Source: Siphonodentalium dalli (lineage: Eukaryota > Mollusca > Scaphopoda > Gadilida > Siphonodentaliidae). Taken from it: a stretch of 64,000 bases of DNA. Under the pieces are notes generated by a model that worked only from the letters and a program-made list of their open reading frames with translations, was not told the DNA's origin and did not search any database. The position numbers and the translations under genes were made by a program. Positions 33,282-43,033 of this stretch are shown one piece after another (position 1 is the stretch's first letter; each line of letters starts with the position of its first letter). Location: the NCBI GenBank assembly GCA_032622095.1, contig CP136062.1, positions 51,291,349 to 51,355,348 on the forward strand. The letters run 5' to 3'.

Positions 33282-33385
33282 AGAGCTTTCCGATGAATGG
33301 GTACAAGCCATATTTCCGACTAAATCCTGAAAAGTTACCCATAATTCTGCTGTGGTTAAGGAGTCGATTACTTAGGGCATTACTG
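33282..33385. mobile_element. FB1 solo right arm
   Basis: From AGAGCTTTCCGATGAATGG to GGGCATTACTG, TA follows. No left arm. Confidence 0.86.
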
Positions 33386-33447
33386 TATAATAATATGAAC
33401 AAAAAGGCACAAAACAAAATTGGCCAAAATTTGATAGCGTTGGTTAA

Positions 33448-33928
33448 AGGCCCACTTAATTTTCGAGTCACCGAATAATTTATTAATAGTGCCTTGATAT
33501 ACGGTTTTAATAACATTCTGTGCCATAAAATATGGTTAAAATACTATAATTCATCAACATTTGGAACGTCTGTCTCAGAAGGTGCCCATAGTGTATAGAA
33601 AATAGCTGAAATCATAAAAATCATTTCCCCTGTTATGACTCCCAGAATGCAACAGAATTCAAAACTAGAATCTTATTTTCAATGGAAGGGGAATAACTGT
33701 ATATCTAAATATATAGAGTTATTCCCCTTCCATTGAAAATAATAGACTTTTATGCAGAAACTTGAGCATAGAACTGACATCGGTAAATCAACAAAACAAC
33801 ATGTTCACAGTTGATTACATCGATTAAGTTGAAAATACAATGTTTTGGAGCTTCCTCTTTCAAATGGTATATAATATGGCATATATTTTATATAATGTGA
33901 TCCGGGGGTTAAAAAATTAAGTGGGCCT
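33448..33928. mobile_element. Element I (TTAA-flanked), full-length copy
   Basis: 481 bp. TTAA at 33444-33447 and 33929-33932. Inverted ends AGGCCCACTTAATTTT. The centre has the palindrome GGAAGGGGAATAACT..AGTTATTCCCCTTCC. No coding. Confidence 0.9.
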
Positions 33929-34009
33929 TTAAATTTTGGAAGGTCATCATACAGGTATGGAAATATGATAAAAATCACATTATTGTTCAGGCGACAAAAT
34001 AATTATTTT

Positions 34010-34086
34010 ATCGATTTTAATTATTAATTATTGCCCATGGTATTCAGTTGTGTAAGACTTTTCACCAAACCGTTCTATCTGTCATA
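34010..34086 (+). repeat. Flanking direct repeat, left copy
   Basis: About 77 bp including TTGCCCATGGTATTCAGTTG and AGACTTTTCACCA.ACCGTTC. A diverged copy is at 37267-37343, on the far side of the FB1/TTAA composite. Confidence 0.75.
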
Positions 34087-34453
34087 CAGTAATGCCCTAA
34101 GTAATCGACCCCTTAACCACAGCAGAATTATGGGTAACTTTTCAGGATTTAGTCGGAAATATGGCTTGTTGCCATTCATCGGAAAGCTCTCCCCGAGAGC
34201 TTTCCGATGAATGGCAACAAGCCATATTTCCGACTAAATCCTGAAAAGTTACACATAATTCTGCTGTGGTTAAAGGAATAGGGTGCTGAAAAAACAATAA
34301 TATTTTCTTTCAATATACCGATAATATATATATATAATGTCCATTGGGCGCATATAATCTAATATTCGGCCACCATTCGTTATTTTTATAACGATTATAA
34401 AAAATTTTGAAGTTAGCCGAAGATTTTGTTGTAGACGAAGTCATCGGCCCGAT

Positions 34454-34503
34454 CACGTGATTATCACATGTAAACAGAAGCATAGCACGTGATCGATCAC
34501 GTG
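34454..34503. promoter_or_regulatory. Cluster of three CACGTG E-boxes
   Basis: CACGTG at 34454-34459, 34486-34491 and 34498-34503, with a CACATG in between. CACGTG is the core site of bHLH-type factors. Whether it is used is unknown. Confidence 0.4.
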
Positions 34504-35342
34504 GTAACCAATCGACAACGCATAGATACGCTACGGCACTATTTTAAGTTTGCATGTAGTCGATCGCGGCCTTTGAAGATAGTCGCGTTATCACACTACG
34601 AATGCAAAACTTTGCCAAAAACATCGCCGTTCTCGTAATTAAATGTCTTTATCGTGTTATTATTATTATATGTATCGCGATGTGTTGTTACTATAAAGCC
34701 ATGCCCGTATAATATTCAGTTTTGCGCGCATTTATCTATATAAACACGTGCTCGTGTTTATATATTTTTTTTCGTTACCGGAATAGTCCAAGTTATATTA
34801 TATATTCATATAAAGATTGCATATATATGCGAAGACTTGCACAGTTATTAGGCAGTTATCATCTCGTAAACATTCCAATTTCCAGATGACCTTTGTCTTG
34901 TGTCAATAAAGAGCATTTCGTTTTAATTTATCGTAACGCGGTAAAACAAAAAAAATCGGTTTATTGCTGTCGGATTTAATCAATTATAATCAAGTCATTC
35001 ATTACCAATATGATATGATAAGTTCATTTTTCTTGGTTATGAATCATGTATATATTAGGGCAATATGGTGTTTATATATATTTCGGAATATTGCTTTCCC
35101 TACCCCCAAACTATCTTGCCAACTGTCACTGATGAAATCACTGCGTTTATGCGTGGTTATTGGCCTATAAAATTAACACTCTAGCGATGCGGTCTATTGA
35201 ATATGCAGGTCATAACTCGACCTCTATGTGTCAATTACGCATAACAAAAGGATTATAAAATATATAAACGTTCGCCGTGGTTCGTTAAAACATCCAATGA
35301 TATATAAAACTTTTTGGAGGAGGGATAATAATCCGGTTTAAT

Positions 35343-35640
35343 ATGTATAAGCACATATACAAGCGTTCTTTATTCGCAATATATCGTAATAGTGAACGCT
35401 CTTTATTGCGTCACGGTAAAGGGACTGGACTTAGAACAGTTGTCATCGTGATTTTTGTTTCTGATTACACCAATACAGGTCAATACATGTACACGAACTT
35501 CCGATATGCATGCTTTATATATCCTTCCAAGTCATAGCAATTTCCGCTTTATTAAACTCATTTTATTCGTAACATATTAGGAAAACTCTTAACATGGAAC
35601 GCTCTTTATTGAGCCATGGTGAAGGAAATGGGGAATCGAC
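35343..35640 (+). repeat. Diverged duplication of a CGCTCTTTATT unit
   Basis: Two diverged units about 209 bp apart (35393-35455 and 35600-35665) share GAACGCTCTTTATTG, GGTAAAGG-like and GACTTAGAA.AGTTGT.ATCG. Further CGCTCTTTATT motifs lie at 35363 and 35732. Confidence 0.55.
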
Positions 35641-35739
35641 TTAGAATAGTTGTTATCGTGAATTATTCAACATACTCTCCACTTTAACTGCAATTGTATG
35701 TATTCGTAACCATGACTGACTTGTCAAATTAAACGCTCT

Positions 35740-35904
35740 TTATTTGGTATATGTAATCGGTTTCTGATTTTGCGCAACGGGTTTCCCACAGAAATCCCGC
35801 CAAATGGCACGTAAACGAACATCGTTTGGAAATGAATACAGCATTATACTTAACTGAGAGTCACTAGACCGGCCACAGCCAAAAACACTGCATTTATATG
35901 GCAT
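35740..35904 (-). CDS. THAP zinc-finger domain, N-terminal part (single exon or fragment)
   Basis: The frame starts at an ATG on the minus strand (35904) and has 54 codons. It shows the N-terminal half of a THAP C2CH finger: C5-x4-C10, then F25-P26 and W35 with the expected spacing (about residues 5-42). The Cys-x2-His half is missing; the frame ends at a TAA, so a downstream exon would be required or the copy is broken. A TATATATG box lies upstream near 35945. THAP proteins are sequence-specific DNA binders found in host genes and in P-element and Kolobok-type transposases; here the TTAA-bounded context favours a transposon origin. No neighbour gene is visible. Confidence 0.6.
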   Translation of the reverse strand: MPYKCSVFGCGRSSDSQLSIMLYSFPNDVRLRAIWRDFCGKPVAQNQKPITYTK

Positions 35905-36344
35905 TGTTACGAATGAATGATTGTAAATACGGGACACTCAGGGCATATATACGGAAAATTAAAACAACATCGTGAACACGCGCCCGTGTTTTGACACAAA
36001 AGTGTTTATACCTACCCCGCTCAATCGGCATTCTAGAGTTTTTTTGTCAAAACAATAACTTTCCAAACAGCGCTTAAGACAAATCACAAGTGAATATAAC
36101 TCACCGCGCGATGACAATTAACCATGTGCACACAATGCTATTGATATGCCCCGCAGTAATTCCGGATTTTCCATCGTCGTATAGGTAGACACAATTAACT
36201 CCGACTCCGATTCCGTGTTTTTAATTAGTTTACCTCGCTTGACGTCATGCGAGGGTTTGCGACGGAGATAGCCGACAACCGGTGGCAGTATTATTTATTT
36301 ATTTCTCGGCTTAATTATTACACGATTTTTATGGGACTTGGATT

Positions 36345-36917
36345 ATTAGCTCAACTTTACTTTGTAAAGTTTGAGCTATTGCCATGGCTTTGTCGTCCGT
36401 CGTCCGTGTGCGCGTGTGTGCGTAAGGCGTCAACAATAGAGGCTACAGGTCGTACCTTTGATCGGATTATTATGAAATTTGTCATAGCTGTTGACATCAA
36501 CATTTGTACCGGAATGATTCATTTTGGGGTCATTCGGAAAAAAAAACATGGCCGCCAGCGGCCATCTTAGATTTCAAAATTCAATCCATTAGCACGGGCT
36601 ACAGCCCGTACTGTTCGCCAAAAAACATGGCCGCCAGCAGCCATCTTGGATTTTACTCTTTGTATGACTAAATTCTTTAGCATGGGCTACAGGTCGTACC
36701 TTTAGTCTGATCGTCAAAATTTGTCATGGATGTTAACGATGACATGTAGATGGGATACAATCATTTTGGGGTCATTCGGCCGAAAACATGGCCGCCAGCA
36801 GCCATCTTGGATTTTACTTTTCTCTTTTTGTCCATAAACTAGTATTAGACATTCAACTTTCCACATTCCTAATCGCTCTATTGATACATTAAATTATTCC
36901 CTTTCCAAGTTGAGCTA
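36345..36917 (+). repeat. Interspersed repeat Q (GTCGTCCGTCGTCCG type)
   Basis: Starts TAGCTCAACTTTACTTTGTA and ends AAGTTGAGCTACAG, a loose inverted pair. The interior has three diverged units of GGCTACAGGTCGTACCTTT, ATCATTTTGGGGTCATTCGG and ACATGGCCGCCAGCAGCC. The frame at 36247-36570 runs through it and is not convincing. It lies inside the TTAA element. Confidence 0.6.
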
Positions 36918-37004
36918 CAGTGTCATTGACACTTTCATTGTGATCACAATAGGGGTGGCTTTCCGATAGAGTTTTGTTGTTTCATGAGCATTGTAATCCT
37001 TTAA

Positions 37005-37236
37005 CCCTTTGAGTGCCAGGTCCGATTTTTGTATCAACCCATATACCCTGTGCCAATGCATTCTCTTATATATGCGAGTCGACCATAGGTCGCCTCGCAT
37101 ATATAAGAGAATGCATTGGCCTAACAATTTTTTTTTTCTTTTTTTTTTTACAATTTTAATATATTTTATTGTATTCTTTAACAGACTTATTGTGTAGGTT
37201 TAGGGCCGATTAGATCGGCCCCTGGCACTCAAAGGG
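37005..37236. mobile_element. G element (TTAA-flanked) next to FB1 tail
   Basis: TTAA at 37001-37004 and 37237-37240. Ends CCCTTTGAGTGCCAGG inverted. Contains the same GCCAATGCATTCTCTTATAT hairpin as PB, one copy, then a T-rich tract and a CCGATTAGATCGG palindrome. Confidence 0.85.
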
Positions 37237-37266
37237 TTAAGGAGTCGATTAATTAGAGCATTACTG

Positions 37267-37343
37267 TATTTTATCGATTTAATTATAAATTTTTGCCCAT
37301 GGTGTTCAGTTGTCTAAGACTTTTCACCATACCGTTCTGTCTG
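37267..37343 (+). repeat. Flanking direct repeat, right copy
   Basis: Diverged copy of 34010-34086 immediately after the FB1 tail. Confidence 0.75.
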
Positions 37344-37500
37344 TTATAATATCATGGAAAAACGAGAATAATTGAGATATTAATGTGTTGGTTTTATTTA
37401 TTTTTAATCGCAAAAAAAATGACAGACGAAATGATAATACAAGAACAGAAGGATTCCTATTCGTTGGTGGGAAATGTTCAGATAATAAGTTCAACAAACA
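37344..37500 (+). mobile_element. Element E fragment
   Basis: Shares ACAAGAACAGAAGGA and GGGAAATGTTCAGATAATAAG with 53183-53407 and 59414-60100. Ends are not visible. Confidence 0.5.
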
Positions 37501-37555
37501 CTTTTTGTTAATAACGTATTGATAAATTGCTGGGTCATTTCAATTTTTTTTTCCC

Positions 37556-37730
37556 AGGGGGGGGGGGGGGGGTTGGGTGGGGAATAACGATGTTATATAT
37601 GGTGTATTATATGGTGTATCATTATCCAGTCTCATGGTGTATCAGTATAGAGTTGTATGGTATATATCATCCAGTTATATGGTGTCTCAGGATACATTTA
37701 TATGGTGTCTCAGTATGCAGTCAATGATTG
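37556..37730 (+). repeat. Poly-G tract and degenerate TATATGGTGT repeats
   Basis: A run of about 18 G (37556-37573) is followed by five loose units of the TATATGGTGTATCA / GGTGTCTCAG type. Frames across it are repeat artefacts. Confidence 0.7.
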
Positions 37731-37913
37731 TCTTGTCGATCAGGTTTTATATATTGTTATCGATTGACGATTAATGTGCACAAAGGCAAGGTGATAAATA
37801 GAGCATTAGTGCATGACTAATTATCTAACGATATTGTTTGAGTCTCATTCTACAGGAGAATATCAAAAGTGCAAATGGTGTGTTAATGACAGCATGCTGC
37901 CTTGTGACAATCC

Positions 37914-38309
37914 CATGTCTGGAAATAGTGTATGACATTTGTGGAATGAGGTCCCCAGAGGGTGAATTTAGTAACAATAGCCCCGCCAAATTCACCCTCT
38001 GGGGACCTCATTCTGCTTTATAGGCCTCAACTGCTATGGCCGGGAGACCTAGGATCAGATTGATGTTCCTCAGTTCAAACTGGTGTTGTTCACCCATTTG
38101 TCACCTCAATTATGTATTTTATCTTCTGCAAATTAGGAAATATAGAAACTGAATAGATGGGGGAAAAAAGTAACTAAAACAATGTTAATTTGAGACTATA
38201 GATACTTAAATTCTCAGAAGATGAGGCCCAAGCTCAATGAGGTCTCCAGTGGGTGAATTTAGTGATGCTAGCCCACTGCAAATGTCAGACACACTATGTA
38301 CAGGCTTGT
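37914..38309. mobile_element. HM2 MITE, diverged copy
   Basis: Left end CATGTCTGGAAATAGTG, right end CACACTATGTACAGGCTTG. The left hairpin is intact; the right hairpin has lost its second half (AGCCCACTGCAAATG). Confidence 0.77.
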
Positions 38310-38324
38310 GTGGACTGACTGTCA

Positions 38325-38343
38325 GTTACGTCATTAATAACAC
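38325..38343 (+). repeat. Repeat S, left part interrupted by element F
   Basis: GTTACGTCATTAATAACAC matches the start of repeat S at 39727, whose empty version reads straight through. Confidence 0.6.
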
Positions 38344-39016
38344 TAGATCATGCCATGAATCTCTACTCTGGCTAACGCCCGAAGAGATCATATTCCACCA
38401 GTACAAAACCTGGGAACTTTTTGAAGTTTTGACAGGAAATTTATACAGTCGAAAAAATAATGCTGGGAATATATTTCTTTGTTATGTTATGTTTCTTAAT
38501 AATGAACAGTAATGCCCTAAATAATCGACTCCTTAACCACAGCAGAATTATGGGTAACTTTTCAGGATTTAGTCGGAAATAAGCCATATTTCCGACTAAA
38601 TCCTGAAAAGTTACCCATAATTATATTAATTCTGCTGTGGTTAAGGAGTCGATTATTTAGGGCATTACTGTACTTCACTGTAGGCTAAGGTCCCAACTCA
38701 AAATTTCACGATTTAAGTGACTTTGTGAGTGATATTGCTTTGTATTTCTTACAATTATGGAATTTCTCCAGGGTAATAATTAGTTGAATGTTTATTGCGA
38801 TATCAGCTCACAAAAGCATGAAATTTCGAGTTTGGACCTTGATTTACAATGAAGTAGATTATTAAGGAACCTATAATAATTAAGAAATATATTCCCCATG
38901 TTATTTTTTGGCTTTATAAGGTTCCCTGTCAAAACTTCAAAAAGTTCCCAGGTTTTGTACTGGTGGAATGTGATATCTACGGGCGTTAGCAGAGTAGAGT
39001 TTCATGGTATGATCTA
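38344..39016. mobile_element. Foldback element F, copy 3, with nested FB1
   Basis: TAGATCATGCCATGAATCTC arm and its inverted end GGTATGATCTA. Flanks TAATAACAC and TAATAACAA match 8 of 9. The FB1 at 38507-38670 interrupts the centre. Confidence 0.83.
38507..38670. mobile_element. FB1 copy nested in element F
   Basis: The tips are complete, and the stem centre is deleted with a small ATTATATTA insertion in the right arm. Comparison with 15560-15590 shows the host reading AATGTACTTCACTG, so FB1 entered at the TA. Confidence 0.87.
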
Positions 39017-39130
39017 TAATAACAACTGTTTGTTTGTAGTATTGGCTGTTTATAATTCCATTGAAAACTTGGAATCTTACCATGTTAGATAAGGAAACAT
39101 CTATCATTGGAATGATTGAAATGAATCAAC
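39017..39130 (+). repeat. Repeat S, right part of copy 1
   Basis: TGTTTGTAGTATTGGCTGTTTATAAT and TTAGATAAGGAAACATCTAT match 39727-39860. Confidence 0.75.
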
Positions 39131-39720
39131 AGAGATTCAAGGAGGTACATGTAAGGAGTTTAAGTTACCGATATTTAGCAATATTGTCTTTTTTTTACTT
39201 AGGGGTTATTTCTATATTACTACATTATTAATTAAATACGAACATACAAGTTTAACTAACCTTTATAATATAACAGGAACATTTACATGTAGAATAACAG
39301 GCAATAGAATAGACGATATTTGTAAGACATGTTGTTGGTTTGGAGATTGTGGATCGAGTGATGGAAGTTTGTCATCGGGAGAGCATCGCCATGCAGTTCC
39401 GGAATTGGCCGAGCCGTGTTCGTTTGACTTCGTGATTGTCTCTCCCGCGGTTTGTATATCTTCCGATCACGGGCTTTTCGGTGTTTTGTTTGTCATCCAC
39501 GTTAATTAATTGATACCCAAAAACACTACAATATTTCCATCTCTTCACTTCATGATTTATAAGTTTGTGAATCGACATGACACCTTTAATTTGTGTAATT
39601 ACATTAGGAAATCTAGATTATCCCTTAAAGAATTTACATTCAATCACCAACAAGTCATTTCAAGGGGTCAATAATAATACCTGCAAACAGGACGTGCCAT
39701 TTTAACTAGTTATAAACGTG
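39131..39720. other. Unassigned stretch
   Basis: No gene or known repeat is seen; a GC-richer patch at about 39350-39480 has a 68-codon minus-strand frame without a domain. Confidence 0.4.
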
Positions 39721-39726
39721 GAATGT

Positions 39727-39860
39727 GTTAGTTACGTCACTAATAACACCTGTATGTTTGTATTATTGGCTGTTTATAATGCTATTGAAAACTTGGCCTC
39801 TTCCTATGTTAGATAAGGAAACATCTATCATTGGCATGATTGAAATGAACCAGGGGAATG
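39727..39860 (+). repeat. Repeat S, uninterrupted copy 2
   Basis: Reads GTTACGTCACTAATAACACC straight into GTATGTTTGTATTATTGGCT, giving the empty-site version of 38325-39130. Confidence 0.78.
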
Positions 39861-40186
39861 CAACAGAGCTTCCATTAACAGATTACCAACATATCTGTTG
39901 CCTATGACTCTAGTTATAATAATTACTCGCATAATTAGCCCCATACAAGCCCGTTGGTATGTTTTTATTAGAGATAACTTATATAATATCTAGGCATTCC
40001 TTATAGTTTCTCTTTGGTTTAGGGGTTTCTTGGTGTCGTCTCAGAACATTCCCATGTCATGTGAGTGAGTTTCAAGAGTTAAAACGGTGATTTTTAGGCA
40101 GCGATCTGCATAGTTCATTTCCACTGGGGTGATAATACACCTTGAAGGTGTTAAAAGAGAGTGTGTGTGCATATCTACCTGTGATG
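39861..40186. other. Unassigned stretch
   Basis: No gene or known repeat is seen. Confidence 0.4.
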
Positions 40187-40579
40187 AGTTATATATATAT
40201 CTCATTGCTGGCATCTCTCTAACTTACTTCGGTTTTATTCATCATAACGTGTGCTCTGTCATTCATGGATAATCTCGCTTTCTCCAGGTTTGTTCCTCTC
40301 CTAAATTACCTCTTCATACACCTTGTCTGTTTCTCTTCATACTCCGGTTCTCAATAGTGTTTGAATTTTCAAAATCTCCGAGCCCACCCACCGCCATCCC
40401 CTGTATTCATTGTTGAGATTTAGTCTTGGAGAAGTTCCAATCATTTTGATTTTTTAGTATAAATACAAGATTAATTTATTAATTTAATCCAGAGAGTTAA
40501 ATTACAACAACAAAATATTTTTTATCATAATATTAATTTATTTCTGTTTTATTTGATTTTTTGGTTTGGTCCCTTTTAA

Positions 40580-41161
40580 AGGGGCACTGTACGCCATTTT
40601 CATTAAATTTCCGGTGACAACAACGATCTAATATCGATAATATATAGAAACATAAGTAATTTGAGTTGAAGATGTATTCTGTAAATGGTCAGGTTAATAG
40701 GCTATCTTAAAATTTAATAATTTAAAAGTTAATAATTTGATATAAATTAAATTATGACTGGAGCCATAAAATGGCGTCAATTAAATTACGAATTACCGTA
40801 ATCAAAAACAGTAATTGAGGGATACTGGATTGTTAAACCGATCGCACACACGATCGCTTAAAATATTATGATGATACGGGGAGAACACTCAAGCCACTCA
40901 CTGACTAGCGACGATAGAATAACTTAAATGATTATATGGGACTAGTATGCATATAATATAACTTTTATTTGATTCATTTGGTTGAAAACTTTACAAAAAT
41001 TACTCGACAACGACAATTTGTATTTTTGCATTCCGGTAAATTTGTCATCCGTAACATGACTTCGTACTCAACAGACTTTCAAATAATGGAACAATTGTTA
41101 CCTTATTCTCCGACTCGGAGACTATAGAAACCAACAACAACATTTGGCGTACAGTACCCCT
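40580..41161. mobile_element. TTAA-flanked element X in repeat J
   Basis: 582 bp; TTAA at 40576-40579 and 41162-41165. Inverted ends AGGGGCACTGTACGCCA and AGGGGTACTGTACGCCA. The paralogous J unit at about 42445-42470 lacks it. No coding. Confidence 0.9.
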
Positions 41162-41206
41162 TTAACCTGCATCACAATAGGTTTAAAAATTATGCTGAAA
41201 CTTTAA

Positions 41207-41643
41207 TCGGACATGGTTCATTCGAACCTCCAAATATTTTTCTATGTAATTTGGAGCGACGGTTACGATAGGCCGATAAATAAACAAACTATTGATCTAC
41301 CGGCTTCATGTTCTCTGAAAACACTTGCCAAAGTCACAGCCATTTTTCAGTCGTTTTCAACTTTTCGCCAAAGTCAGACAGACGCTCTTTATTGCTACCA
41401 TTTTAGGAATAGAATAACACGGAGCGCTCTTTTCTGTTCCATGTCGTGCAAATGGCTGGATTTTGTTTGGTACCCACACACCTTGTTCATGGTTGTATTT
41501 TTCATTACTTCAATGCGTCATTTTGGATTACAGCATGCTCGTAAAGAGGTAGTTAAGATATTAATCAACCTATTTCGATACCGCGAAAAATTAAAAAGCG
41601 AAAAATATTATTCGTATTTTGGAGCGCAAACCGCCATGTGGCT
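41207..41643 (+). mobile_element. TTAA-flanked insertion Y in repeat J, with 144-codon frame
   Basis: TTAA at 41203-41206 and 41644-41647; the paralogous unit reads GCTGAAACGTTAAATAAATT without it. Ends are TCGGACATGG and (complement) AGCCACATGG, only loosely inverted. A single open frame, 41213-41647, fills it, ending in the flanking TTAA's TAA. I recognise no domain. Confidence 0.65.
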
Positions 41644-41721
41644 TTAAATAAATTTGTCTTCTTACTATCAGTTTGTGGGTACACAATGTATTGAGTTATC
41701 CCCCCTTATGAGTTATATATA

Positions 41722-41897
41722 CAGTTATTCCCTAAATAATCGACTCTTTAACTGCAACACTATTATGGGTAATTTTTCAGGATTTAGTCGGAAATATGGC
41801 TTGATTCCATTCATTGGATAGCTTTCAGTGGGTAATTTTTCAGGATTTAGTCGGAAATATGGCTTGTTGCCATACATCGGAAAGCTCTCGGTGAGAG
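41722..41897. mobile_element. FB1 copy, duplicated left arm without right arm
   Basis: CAGTTATTCCC start; the stem part GGTAATTTTTCAGGATTTAG.. to CGGAAAGCT occurs twice; at GGTGAGAG it runs into HM2. Confidence 0.78.
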
Positions 41898-42362
41898 AAA
41901 CTAAACTAAAAAAGATATAGAATCTAAGTTTCTATAGAAATTTTATAATAAAGAAACTTTCCAGAGAAGATGAGGCCTAAGCAGAATGAGGTCCCCAGAG
42001 GGTTAATTTAGTGAAGCTATCCCGCATAGCAGACTAGCATCACTAAATTCACCCTCTGGGGGACCACATTCTGCATGACTTCATCTGCTATGGGAGACAT
42101 AGACTCATATTGAAGTTCCCAAATGGTGAATTTATTGTGATGTACACACATTAGGTGCCTCGATTATGCAATGTGTCTGCCTATTTGGGGAAAAAGAGAA
42201 ACTAAACTAAAAAAGAAATAGATTCTAAGTTTCTATTGAAATTTGATTATAAAGAAACTTTCCAGAGAAGATGAGGTCTAAGCAGAATGAGGATAGCATC
42301 ACTAAATTCACCCTATGGGGACCTCATTCTGCAAATGACAGGCACACTAAACTCAGACTTGG
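41898..42362. mobile_element. HM2 composite, rearranged
   Basis: The copy starts inside the centre (AAACTAAACTAAAAAAG), has a complete hairpin pair at 41981-42076, then the central GAAGTTCCCAAATGGTGAAT segment. It repeats the AAACTAAACTAAAAAAG-to-GAAGATGAG part and ends with the normal right end CACACTAAACTCAGACTTG. This points to an internal duplication. Confidence 0.75.
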
Positions 42363-42384
42363 ACTGTAGCCCTCCAGAGAGTTA

Positions 42385-42545
42385 TGTATGTTACAACAAA
42401 ATATTTTTCATCTTATTATTTTCTTTTTGTTTTATTTTCTTTTTTGGCTTAGTCCCTTTTAATACACAGTTACACAATGGGTTTAAAAATTAAGCTGAAC
42501 CTTAAAATTAATTTATCTTCTTACCATCAGTTTGGGGGTATTGAG
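42385..42545 (+). repeat. Repeat J, unit 2 (3' half)
   Basis: TTACAACAAAATATTTTTCATC to GGGGGTATTGAGTTGTTCCCC. Uninterrupted at the TTAA used by element X. Confidence 0.75.
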
Positions 42546-43033
42546 TTGTTCCCCCGATTAGTTATATTTATATCTCATTGCTGGCATCTCTCTAACTTAC
42601 TTTGGTTTTATTCATCATAGCGTGTGCTCTGTCATTCATGGATATTCTCGCTTTCTCCAGGTTTGTTCGCCTCCTACATTACCTGTTCCTACACCTTGTC
42701 TCTTTCTCTTCATACTCCGTTTCATTTGAATTTTCAAAATTGCCGACCCCCCTCCACACCACACCACATATACCGGTACATTTTTCCACCACTTTGTTTT
42801 TGTTTTATTATCTTTTTTGGTTTGGTCCCTTTAAATTTGTATCATACTAGGCTTTTAAATTATGCTGAAACGTTAAATAAATTTTACTTCTCACTGTCAG
42901 TTTGGGGATATTGAGTTATGCCCCCTCATGAGTTATATTTTTTATAGCTGGTATCTAAATTAGTCCTGTTTTATTCTTCATATTTCTTTCTCTTCATACT
43001 CCGGTTCTCAAAAGTGTTTGAATTTTCAAAATC
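42546..43033 (+). repeat. Repeat J, unit 3 and partial unit 4
   Basis: A complete diverged unit (CTCATTGCTGGCATCTCTCT through ATTGAGTTATGCCCCCTCATG) is followed by a shortened next unit ending TGTTTGAATTTTCAAAATC. The adjoining frames have no domain. Confidence 0.72.

Larger units (their letters stand above)
34275..37000 (-). mobile_element. 2.7-kb TTAA-flanked element with a THAP exon (Kolobok-like)
   Basis: TTAA at 34271-34274 and 37001-37004. Ends are imperfect inverted repeats: left AGGAATAGGGTGCTGAAAAA, right (complement) AGGATTACAATGCTCATGAA, both followed by ACAA. It carries a THAP-domain exon on the minus strand at 35740-35904. Kolobok transposons are known to use TTAA and to encode THAP-bearing proteins. 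I see no transposase catalytic core, so this copy is probably non-autonomous or a composite. Confidence 0.5.
34087..37266. mobile_element. FB1 copy split by TTAA insertions
   Basis: FB1 runs from 34087 (TA before it) through both stems to CTGTGGTTAA at 34274, and its tail GGAGTCGATTAATTAGAGCATTACTG lies at 37241-37266 after another TTAA, with TA following. The intervening 2.9 kb holds a large TTAA-flanked element and a G element. Confidence 0.75.
40187..41715 (+). repeat. Repeat J, unit 1, with two TTAA insertions
   Basis: Shares with 42385-42960 the ordered landmarks CTCATTGCTGGCATCTCTCT, CTTCATACTCCGG, ATATTTTT.ATC, TTTTTTGGTTTGGTCCC, TTTAAAAATTA.GCTGAA and CTTACTATCAGTTTG. It is interrupted at two TTAA sites (40580 and 41207). 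Confidence 0.75.
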
